This document shows positions 50,991 to 64,000 of a stretch of 64,000 nt of DNA, piece after piece. This stretch comes from Amaranthus tricolor (lineage: Eukaryota > Streptophyta > Magnoliopsida > Caryophyllales > Amaranthaceae), in the NCBI RefSeq assembly GCF_026212465.1, contig NC_080057.1, positions 14,750,227 to 14,814,226 of the forward strand, in the 5' to 3' direction. The translations under genes were made by a program, and so were the position numbers. The notes below the pieces were generated by a model, which worked only from the letters and a program-made list of their open reading frames with translations, searched no databases and was not told the DNA's origin. The first letter of the stretch is position 1, and each line of letters begins with the position of its first letter.

Positions 50991-52144
50991 AATGGTATTT
51001 AATTGAAACATATAACAAAATGTTAGGAGATAAATATTCTAAAAAATTTGACTTAATCTTTTGTGTTATGATGAGAAATAACATAAAAAGATCATGTACA
51101 CAATATTTTGACTTAATTGGCTTTAACTTTTGAGATAATATAATAATATAAAGATTGTCATAAGTTAATGTTATTTGAAAAGTTAAATTAAATATTAAAT
51201 TGAAAATGATAATATATGATAATATTATGTACACAAATATTTTGACTTTATTGACTCTAGCTACGACATAAATTATTTTTTTTTTTTTGAAAAAACATAA
51301 ATTATTTTAATACACATTTTTAAGATAAATGAATGTTAAAAGTGAATTAATTTTCATCAAAATGAATTTAAATGCAAAATTCAAATGCATACTTTATAAT
51401 GTGTTTTAGTTTATAACTATTTATAATCATTTATCATTTATGATTTTTGTTTTAACAAAACTAACTTATTTGTGTATTACACGTGTACTTAAATAAAAAT
51501 TAGTAATCGAACATTAAAGTTTTGTGCATGGATTAGATATATAAACCCATATTGTTAAAAGCTTCTAAAAAAACAATAAACATTTGAACAAAAAAAAAGA
51601 ATTAGACATTACTATATTGCTCAAATATGTTGGTTTGGTAATATAACCTGTTTGTAAATGAATATGCGACTAATTTTTATTTTCTATGTCATTTACTAAT
51701 GTGAGACATTAAAGAGTTAATACAATTTTCAACTTTTTAATTGAATTAATATAATCAATAATTTAAATATCTGTAAATTGCAAGAGCACATGTACTGGTA
51801 TATATTAAATTAAGAATCAAATGTGACTAAAATGACAAATGGAAAAATCATTTAGGAACATATGGAGTTTTTAGTTAAAATGTTGGTTTATTACTATTTT
51901 CTAGATGGGAAGAATTCAAGGGAACATTATGTTTTTGGTAAATTTGTATAAATATATGGAAATTTTAAATAAGATTTATTTACTAATATACATAAATTAA
52001 AATATATATCTTTATTGGATCTTGTTAGGTTCATCTTAATGTATATATAATTATATATATATTTTTTATAATTTTTATAAAGTGTATATATAGATATTAA
52101 GGCTTGAATTATACATTTTTTGATATGTTTTCCCGAATAACCTT
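50991..52144. other. AT-rich intergenic sequence
   Basis: No gene seen. It contains A/T homopolymer runs and TATATA tracts, and open frames here are compositional. Confidence 0.5.
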
Positions 52145-52758
52145 TGTGCAATTGTTGTTCATCATCATCATCATACCCAGTGTATCCCACTCATAGAAAA
52201 CTATGGTCAAGGTCTAGGGAGGGAAGAAAGACGAAAGCTCATACCCATAGAGGAGAGTGCGGTCAAAGAGTCCCTCGGCTCAAAAATGGTCTTCAAAGAA
52301 GCGAAACCTGCAATCACCCGGCAGCCTGCAACTTACAACCCACGTTGACTATGAATAGTAATCAAATAATTAAATATACACAATAAATAGAATATGTATA
52401 GATAATTAAAAATAAAGATAAATGTAAAGAAGGTGGTAAATAGAGATAAGTAAAAACAATGAACAATAAAAAACGAAGAGTAAGAGGGGCATGTTTAGTA
52501 ATCTAAGATGTGGATAAAGCGCTGCCAACTACCCTTATCCCTGTTCAGGTCCTTAGAGAGGTGAAGTTCGTGCAGGTTACTTTTAATTTGTTCCTCCCAC
52601 GTTCTCTTAGGTCTTCCTTGATTTCTCTTGCCTTCCACTATAATGCATTCGATCCTTCTTACTAGGGCGTCATTAGTCTTCTTCTGCACATGCTGAAACC
52701 ATCTCAACCTATTCTGAACCATGTACACCTTACTCAGTACATGGTCCAAGTCCAAACG
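52145..52758 (-). mobile_element. RTE-type LINE, 3' end fragment
   Basis: Minus strand 52755-52498 reads RLRWFQHVQKKTNDALVRR, GKRNQGRPKRTWEEQIK and SWQRFIHILDY, the conserved end of plant RTE-type polyproteins, and this final frame is open. The 3' UTR follows, with CCCTCCCTAGACCTTGACCA and GAGTGGGATACACTGGG, ending in (GAT)n near 52160, the usual RTE tail. The element is strongly 5'-truncated. Confidence 0.88.
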
Positions 52759-52794
52759 TTACTCGGTCTGATCCAACTCTAAGTTATACATAAA

Positions 52795-53230
52795 GTGGAG
52801 TACCTTAAACCAAGGGGGAAGAAGTGTAAGTGAGTATATACGGGAGTGGGAGAAGCTAACTGTACTGTGTGAGATCAATGATACAGAGGATCTGAAGTTA
52901 GCCAAGTTCATGGCTGGGTTAAGGGAGAACATTAGGGAAAAGCTTATGGTGATACCTAACCTTGACTTGCAGCTAGCCTTTAACATGGCCATATCTATTG
53001 AACAAGCTTACACCAAGAAGAAAATGTCTAAGAACAACTACTTTAAGTCCCCTAGGAGCTTCACACCCAGGAATAACAACCCCCGTTCACCTAGGTTACA
53101 AAAGAAAACAGAGCAACCTCCTAGTGCATCTGGAAAGGCAGTTGTGCCCATGAGGAAAACAGTGTGTTTCAAGTGCCATGGACATTGACATTATAAGGAT
53201 TCTTGCCCTAATGCTAGAGTGTTCACAAAA
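52795..53230 (+). mobile_element. Ty3/Gypsy gag fragment with zinc knuckle
   Basis: The plus strand reads EYIREWEKLTVLCEINDTE, KFMAGLRENIREKLMVIPNL and AISIEQAYTKKK, a retrotransposon gag domain. A basic Pro/Arg-rich linker follows, then the knuckle CFKCHGH, stop, HYKDSCPN. A TGA (53187-53189) breaks the CCHC motif at its glycine position. No LTR or pol is attached, and the fragment abuts the RTE LINE tail on its left. Confidence 0.85.
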
Positions 53231-53442
53231 TATCTTCCGAAAGCTAATAAAAATTATATACTCATCATAACTTGGCAAATGTATATAGTATGCATTTTGG
53301 ATAAGTTGAGAATTGGCATTTTATTTCCAAATATATTATTTTTCTTTTTTTAGTTCTTATTATATGAATAAAAAATAACAATGTTAATGCTAATATGAAC
53401 ATTAATAATTATATAAACGTAATTTTAATAATAACAATACTA

Positions 53443-53741
53443 CTCCCAGTATTTTATTGTTTCAAAATAGTTGCACCAAACACATTTTTGCACAATTATA
53501 TGCGTTTGTCGGATCTTTTATATGTAGAGTTATACATAACTAAAAGTTATAAAAAATTTGATATTGTAAAAATATGCGACGAGACAAATAGAATAAGATC
53601 TCACATGACTATGTTTTTTCTCGTATAATACCCAAAATATGTAAATTACCATAGAATAATGAATATTGTAAAAATTAGTTTGGTGCAAGTAATATGGAAA
53701 GGACAAACTATGTCAATAAGTAAATCTGAAATGGGTTGAGG
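53443..53741. mobile_element. Stowaway-like MITE, 299 bp
   Basis: Starts CTCCCAGTATTTTATTG after TA (53441-53442) and ends GGGTTGAGG before TA (53742-53743). Inner inverted similarity includes TTGCACCAAAC against the complement of GTTTGGTGCAA. An internal GACGAGACAAATAGAATAAGA segment resembles the MITE near 56.7 kb. Confidence 0.65.
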
Positions 53742-55690
53742 TATTACATAGATGAGAACTTAGATAATATTTTATGTAATAATGTTGAAAAACATTTATG
53801 TATAATACTTATTTATTGAAAAGATGCAAATAATGGAAATATTACATTTATATGTTTTTTTAATTTTATAATTAAGGGCCAATCTAAAATACTTGCGTAT
53901 TCAGTTTCACTCAATATAAATTTTTTGTTACAAGATCCTCTCTTTTTCAAAATCTTTTTTAGACTCTTTGAAATTTAATATGGTACAATACAAAAAAAAT
54001 GATAATATTTCTTGTAATTTTATTTTTCATATATTTGACCATGTTATTTGCTTTTTACAACTCTTTTATTAGATTGTATAATTATATGATATAATATGAT
54101 GCCTTAAAAAGAAATGCGGGCTAGGAGGTAATAGCCTAGAGTAACACACCATATGACAAATCTTTATTAATGCCATTTGGCATTATGTAATAATATTATT
54201 AGATGGTATGATATGATGTTATTATGATATGATACGAACACATACTAATTTTAGCTTGCCTGTCAATTAGTTATGACAATGAGAATTGAGAAAGTCCAAG
54301 TTTTAGCTGCCCAGTGCCATCTACTCTTTTATTAGTACATTAGTTGGAAAGCCAATTTGTTTAGCTAAATTTGTATGAAAAGCTTCAATAATACTTGACA
54401 CTTTAATTAATACTCCTACTGTATTTTTTTTTTAAAATAAGAGCCAAATAGTAGGTATAATGTAACTGTTATTTCCCTACTCAATCGTATGCCTATGACT
54501 TTATGAGCTATGATCCATTTAGAGGCGTTTATAAGGATTATTAGGTCAATTTTGAGTGGGTTAATTTCGAGTCAGGTACCGCTATAATAAATTTAACTTT
54601 TCGCGACATTAGATTTAGTGGCATTAAAAAACGTCATTCATTTATATTTTGAGTGTAATAGTTGTTGATTTTTATTTTAAGTTCCACTATAATTAAAGTG
54701 ATTTAGCGACTCTTTATTTGGCCTTTAATGGCATATGTAATTGTTAATATAGTTTATAATAATATTTATGAGAAATATCATTATATCTTATGTCGCGGAA
54801 AAATTTTAGTATGATTTTTTATTATGCTACTAAATGGTCTAATAAATGTCACTAAATTCACTATATATATTATTAGAAATTTAAAGTTAACATTTAAATT
54901 AAATGTCGCTAAATATATCCCTCTAGAAAAGAAAATTAAGTTGTAGTGTGTTTTGGTTCGGTTCAAAATGGAATTTTATGTCCATATTGATTTTTATATT
55001 AATTTAAATTCATTTTTAAGTCGGGTTAATTCGAATTCGATTATAACATCGGATAAATATCAAATTATCGAATACTTGACCCAATTTAAGTCAGAGCAAG
55101 AGCTCTAACTCCACTTACGTTGCAAGAAGTTTTAAATTGAGAATTTAAGTCATTGTCACCGCATACAAGTAGTATTTGTCTTTTATTTCCATGACCGGAG
55201 AGAATACAAAATAATAGCTCCACTCATGATGATGATAATGATGATGATGAATGAGACTAAAATTTTAGGGTAGGTTGTGGCCAAAATTCTCTCTCTAATA
55301 GCTACACCCATGAGTTAAGGTTTTCTCCATATATTTCAAGATTTACCCCTCATAAAATAAATATATTTCAAGATTTACCACTCATAAAATATATATTAAG
55401 GAATATTTTATATGGTAATGGACTAATTATGATAAAAGGCAAGTGGTAGCAATTTTTAAAATTTTTTCCACAAAATAACACTTAATTCTTGGAAAATTAA
55501 CTATAGTAATATTATGAAGGTTAAAATAATTAATTTTCGTTAAGTTTTGGCAAAAGTCATAAATGCCCCTAATAAATTTCAAATTTTTCCATAAAATAGA
55601 ACTCAGTTTTTGGAAAATTAACTACAGTAACATTTTCGTTAAGTTTTTTTCGGTTAAGTTGGGGTTCACATTTGGGATGAACTTAAAAAC
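53742..55690. other. AT-rich intergenic sequence with a possible GTCGCTAAA-type element
   Basis: No gene seen. 54590-54960 has several GCGAC/GTCGCTAAA and TAGTGGCATT motifs in both orientations, reminiscent of subterminal repeats of a non-autonomous DNA transposon, but without definable ends. A short direct repeat (ATATTTCAAGATTTACC) occurs at 55330 and 55368. Confidence 0.35.
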
Positions 55691-56500
55691 ACTATTGAGA
55701 CAAATTTAGGGTTTGCAATTCTGAATTGTATTGCAGCTTAAATAGGGTCCTAAACTTGAATCAACAGTGTGGGGGGTTTCATCAAGAACCGATATTAGCA
55801 CACTCCGTAATCTTCTTCCTCGCCGATCGATCTCTTCTTCTGCTTGCCATGATGGAGCAAGTTGTCGCTCAGTAGAGAAAAATCGTAGAGAGGGAAAGAA
55901 GAGAGAGGATGCTCGATTTGAAAATCTTTTATTACAATCAATTTTATTTTTATAATAATTAATTTTAAGCATAATAATTGACATGATCTTTTAAATTAAC
56001 TGTGTTTTATTAGACTGATTTCAATATAATCTTCTTCTATTATTTGTTCTTATTTTAAATATTTTTGAAACATATGCCTAATTAACCATATTTTTTCTTG
56101 AAAAAGATTTCTTAAATTAAGTGAATAATATTTTTTATCAAACATAAAAGTAATTTGAAAATGCGTTTTTAAAATTAAAAAATTTGATAATTAATTTGAA
56201 ATTTTTTATTTATTTTTTGATTTAACAATTTAGTAAGTGATTTTTAGTTAAATTTTATTTATGATTATATTAAATTTTGTTATACCGACATTCAAAATGA
56301 CATTATTATTTAAGATTCTTACAGCATTTAATAAAGTACACATTAATATATATTTAACTCATTTGACTAATTAATACCTAAAACTATAAGAATAATTAAA
56401 AAAGGAAATAGGAATAGAAAATATAGAAGTATATAATTGCATCTTTATCTTAAATTTACATTTAAATATAATTCCATGCTAAAAATTATCGTGCATTGCA
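55691..56500. other. Unassigned region with a short GC-richer patch
   Basis: 55760-55910 is open on both strands (62 codons plus, about 90 minus) and less AT-rich, with a run CGCCGATCGATC. No domain is recognised. It could be a relic exon or transposon leader. The rest is AT-rich. Confidence 0.3.
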
Positions 56501-56679
56501 TGGGTTTTATACTAGTATGATATAATTAGGTATTAGGCAAAGCAAATGCCAAGTTTAAGAGATAATTTGAGTGTATGTTTCGTACCAGTATAGTGAAGCA
56601 ATTAAAAAATATTTTGTATTAATTTACTAATGTAATACTTGATAGCGATAATTATGTATAATTAAAATTATAAAAACTA

Positions 56680-57002
56680 GATATTAATAAACCTTATGTT
56701 GAGACGAATCAAACAAGATCTTATTTGACTATGTTTTAATGCATGGATTAAAAATAAAATACAAATTAAGGTGCCTCTCTTTGCATATAAAGAGTAAGAT
56801 GGTTCAACCCTTCCTAGAAGGTGGGTTCCATTTTCATACTGATGCATCTGTTTAGAGTTGACTTTACTTTGGCTTGTTTTGTATTGTTCGATGTTGGTTT
56901 AATGAAATTTATTCTTTGTCCAAAAAAAATACAAATTAAAAGTGATTGATGAATAGTAACCCAAAAGTAAATGGGACATTTGAAAAGAAACGCATGAAGT
57001 AT
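56680..57002. mobile_element. Stowaway-family MITE (partial), interrupted by a short retroposon
   Basis: GAGACGAATCAAACAAGATC and GACTATGTTTTAATGCA match, inverted, the MITE at 1994-2261. The right end GGGACATTTGAAAAG...GAAG followed by TA lies near 57002. The left end is not clear. Confidence 0.55.
56771..56935 (+). mobile_element. 5'-truncated retroposon (LINE tail or SINE-like), about 165 bp
   Basis: Ends ATGAAATTTATTCTTTGTCC plus an A-run. AATACAAATTAA is repeated just before (ending 56770) and just after (about 56928-56940) the insert, a target duplication of at least 12 bp. It lies inside the MITE. Confidence 0.7.
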
Positions 57003-57009
57003 TAAAAAA

Positions 57010-58068
57010 GTGTTTGATAAGTTTGTTTTTTGGGCTTATGCATGTTTGTGGTCTATTGGGGTGTCATTGCCATGTTTGTTTTAATTGTGTTTTGGATTTG
57101 CATTTGTGTATGGTTGTTTTGTTGTTTGGGTGGTTTTGGGCTTTGTGTTTTGTTTTCCAGCGGGGTTTTTGATTTAGTTTTGTGGTGTTGGTGTTTGTTT
57201 TTTGGTTGTGTTTAGTTTGTTTATGTAGTGTTACTCTGGTCCTTTTTCTTGTTGGTGGTTGTTTCTTGTGGCTACGATGTTGGACTCTACTTCGGTTTTG
57301 TGTTCTTGGGTTGTTGATGCTGGATTGATAATAGCTCTTGTTTAGGATGGTGTGTGCTAGCTGGTGACTAGTATGAGGGTTTAAGTGCTTTATGTGTGGT
57401 AGGCATGGTAGGCAGTGGGTGTTACTTTGCCAGGTGTGTTGTCGTGTGTTAATCTGTATGCTGGATGGTCGTGTTTGTTTGCAGTAGGGTGTAGGTTGTT
57501 GTTGCATGACTTGGGGGCTGCTGATTCTTGTGGTGGGATGCTGTTGCAGGGTTGTTTGGTTTGTATGTTGGCATATGCTGACTTTTGTGGCAGGTCCTAG
57601 GTCTTCTGCTAGTTTTTGTTTCCACCCCTGCTGGTTGTTGATCTGAGGGATCGTTGTGGTTTTACTTTGGGTCTGCAAGTGGTGGTGCTTGGTTCTGTCA
57701 TAGTCGTTTGCTACTATGGTTTGTTGCCTTGAAGGCTGCCTTGGAAGCTGCTTCTTTGAGTTGTATTGTTTTGTTTTTGTAGAGGTTATATTGGTGGATT
57801 GTTCAGTTTTTGGGTGTGGTTTGGGATTTTTGTGGGGTTATTTTGGTGTGTTTGGATTTGAAAGTATTTAGTTTTTGTTGTTTTCTGGTGTTTTTGAACA
57901 TAGTCCACTCCTATATTATTTTGGGTGGCATGTCTTAGTTTGGGGCGTAATCCAATGGCTTTTTCTCTTTCTTGTGGATTTTTATGTCGACGGACAACGT
58001 TTTCATCTAAGTCAGTGTTTGTTGTTTTCCTTCCTTGATATACATTGGAATTTTCAAAAAAAAAGTAA
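57010..58068 (+). mobile_element. Strongly G/T-rich tract ending in poly(A), probable LINE 3' region
   Basis: About 1.05 kb with few A and C on the plus strand (runs such as GTGTTTTGGATTTGC and GTGTTGGTGTTTG) and then ATACATTGGAATTTTC and an A-run. Plant L1 3' UTRs are often G/T-rich and end this way. Open frames on both strands (57030-57215 plus, 57678-57064 minus) follow from the composition and show no domain. No RT is seen, so the assignment is tentative. Confidence 0.45.
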
Positions 58069-58725
58069 GTACACTTTTTAAATTTATATTGATAAATAAT
58101 AACATATTACTAACTAGCTCCTTATACATTATATAATCCTACTTGTATCCTACTCTAATCATGTCAATTATTTTCGCAAAATTAGGTATGTAAATTTAGA
58201 AGTATGTTGAATTTAAAATGGCAAATAGAGATTATTTGACTTGGATGTGATTGAAAAATCATGAAGTATTTTATCACGTAAGGAAATCTTCTGGTAATTC
58301 TGTCAATACAATAAAGGAAAATTTGATACTAAGAATTTCAACTTTTAATTTCAACTTTTACCCATTGTATAATTTTAATCAGTTACTAATTAATTTCAAT
58401 TTAAAAGTTGGGATTATTTGAAAATAATTGAAAGTTGAAATTATTCACAATAAAGAAGGAAAACTTAGGATTTTATTAGAATAAAAATTTTTATAAAAAA
58501 AAAAAAGAAGACTTTAAATTGAGGTTAGCTACGGTAACCAGTTAAAATTGAGTAATAATTCAATTTTTAATTGTTTTTAAATAATCCAAACTTTGCTTTA
58601 TTTTTGCCTGTTACATACCCTGTACAATTCTACTGAGTTACTACAGGTTTTCCAATTAAAAGTTAAGATTATTTCCAGCAAAGGGTAAAATTTAGGATTT
58701 TATTAATATCAAATTTCATTCTTAT
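58069..58725. other. AT-rich intergenic sequence
   Basis: Nothing recognisable. Inverted stretches of AATTTCAACTTTTAATT-type sequence near 58330-58440 suggest a small MITE without clear ends. Confidence 0.4.
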
Positions 58726-59150
58726 TAATTCTTTCCATTTTCTCTTTTTTTATTTTTTGTTTTGCAAATTGGAAAATTTTGTTAATAAAATAAGTCTCTA
58801 ATAAGAGACTAAAAGCATTAAAGGGACATCTAATGCACCTCTCCGACATAAAAAAATGCCTCAGGGAAAAGCCATTGAGAAAACAAAACATAAAGGGCAC
58901 TCTGTAAAAGAAAGTGGGCAAGCCACATACACACCAAGACCATACCAAAAGGTATGGAACAAAACACCTAAACCAAAAAGGTCATACACCTAATGGTGAG
59001 TCACAACCCAACTCACCTAAGCACCTAAAAGCACAAAAACAAAAAGGCCATACACCTTAGGTGAGCCACAAGACGACCCAAAAAACCATTGATCAATAAA
59101 CACACCTTGAAACTAAACCTAGGGAGCCCCAACCCTAGAACTAGTAGTAT
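58726..59150 (-). mobile_element. LINE 3' end fragment
   Basis: The minus strand ends GACTTATTTTATTAACAAAA followed by an A-rich tail (the T-rich run at 58738-58760). The preceding stretch, G/T-rich on the minus strand, resembles the 57.0-58.07 kb tract. It is 5'-truncated with no coding region. Confidence 0.6.
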
Positions 59151-63053
<3,903 letters not shown>

Positions 63054-64000
63054 TAGAGGTGTTCATTCGGGTGATCGAGTTAGTTTCGGACAGGTGCCAT
63101 TCGGTTCAGTTGTATTTCAGATCGGTCATTTTTCGGATGCGTATTACGGCGGGTCACACTCGGGTCAGGTCGGTTAGTCACGGTTAAGTTGAAGATCGGT
63201 TATTTGAGCTATCGGGTTAGCATCGGTTCGGTGTTGATTGAAGTTCGTGTCGAGTAGTCAATCGGTCTCGGACAATCATCTGTTAATAATTGGTTCGATT
63301 TTATCGGGTACAGATCAGATTCGGGTATTATTTTCCAGTAGAATTCAGCTACAAATTAATAATTACTATAGATCGAGTCAATATCAAATTAAGTTGTTCG
63401 CATTTTTCAATTGCTAATAAGATTCCCCTTAGTTAAGGCAAAATAGTTAAAATTCAAATCAGTTAATGATTATTACTTTGTTACTTTTACTTGTTTGACT
63501 GTAAATTAAAATTAAAGTTTTATCATTTTTCATCTAAATTGATTAAAAATAGTTAAATAAACATTGACCATTGATTATTAAGTCTAAATATATGAAATCA
63601 TGTATGTATAAAATTCAATTTATTCAAATTTCTATTACTTTATTAGATTAACTAATAAGATGATTGAATATTAGTCGATCATACCTCTATGTTAAAAATT
63701 GGTTCAGCTTTATGACATTTCGATTAAAAATTCGTTCAGGTTAAGTCGGTTTTAGCCGGATCAAGTTCGGTTTTGAGCATGATTCGGGTAGGGTATGACT
63801 CGGATCGGTCACTTAGTTTCGGGTAATCTCGGTTAACGGTTATATGTCGATTATAAAAATCGGTCGCAATTCGGGTTCGATTTTACGATTTTCGGTCGTA
63901 AATCGGTTCGGGCACAACTTCGGTTCGATAAACCTAAAAAAGAAACATATTTTCGGGTCGGTTAACTTTTGATTTCGGTTCGGATTTTCGGGTCGAGTCA
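63054..64000 (-). mobile_element. Second CCGA-rich non-autonomous element, inverted, cut by the window edge
   Basis: Starts TAGAGGTGTTCATTCGGG and is dense in TCGGGT/TCGGTT motifs at both ends with an AT-rich centre. It matches the reverse complement of 12531-13504 along its length, for example TTAGGTTTATC near the far end and AACATTGACCATTGATTATT in the centre. If full length it would end about 25 bp past the window. Confidence 0.75.

Noticed and set aside
55706..55984. 92-codon minus-strand ORF with a GC-richer core
   Set aside because: Open on both strands, no domain and no splice partner; too weak to call a gene.
57064..57678. 204-codon minus-strand ORF rich in Thr, Gln, Asn and Lys
   Set aside because: It is the complement of a G/T-rich tract, which rarely forms stops on that strand; no domain or codon pattern of a real gene.

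Overview
This is a 64 kb stretch of AT-rich nuclear DNA from a flowering plant, almost certainly a core eudicot. The evidence is plant-type split genes with GT..AG introns, a plant metallothionein, a plant mitochondrial-type Obg GTPase, a plant DUF4378 (TRM-like) protein, and a dense load of typical plant transposons. The sequence does not let me name the species.

Three host genes can be supported, all on the minus strand: a two-exon type 1 metallothionein (2749-3226), a five-exon OBGM GTPase of 547 residues (4453-6536), and a TRM32-like DUF4378 protein of about 600 residues (47040-49360, with a 5' UTR intron up to about 49808). From memory, Arabidopsis carries MT1C, OBGM and TRM32 as neighbours in this order at about AT1G07610-AT1G07620. 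If so, this is an old syntenic block in which about 40 kb of transposons now separates OBGM from TRM32.

Region by region. 1-2.6 kb: a TIR element with a GRF-finger-like ORF, a Stowaway-like MITE and a long (TA)n. 2.7-6.5 kb: metallothionein and OBGM. The metallothionein intron holds a complete 241 bp TRIM-type LTR retrotransposon. 6.8-16.5 kb: Copia remnants, a decayed 22 bp minisatellite split by a hAT-type MITE, and a CCGA-rich 974 bp element. 16.3-20.9 kb: a degenerate LINE with a solo LTR in its 5' leader. 21.1-21.5 kb: a MITE with TIRs of about 112 bp.

21.5-42.2 kb is a four-level nest. A minus-strand LINE is split by a hAT element (22659-40642). The hAT is split by a 14.4 kb CACTA element (24324-38718, TSD GAA). 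The CACTA holds an internally deleted Gypsy element (24769-27807, TSD ATAAT). The CACTA encodes a TNP2-type transposase and a second protein joining an En/Spm-type domain to a C48 (Ulp1-like) peptidase domain with its His-Asp-Cys triad still readable. A 2.8 kb intron in that peptidase domain holds a 169 bp satellite-like array and a 475 bp (TA)n tract.

43.5-45.5 kb: a Copia fragment with one LTR. 47-49.8 kb: the TRM32-like gene, whose first coding intron holds a second, decayed copy of the same TRIM family. 50-64 kb: no convincing host gene, but MITEs, an RTE-type LINE tail, a Gypsy gag fragment, LINE 3' ends, another long (TA)n and, at the right edge, an inverted second copy of the CCGA-rich element. 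Most of the window is transposon-derived and decaying. The host genes look intact.
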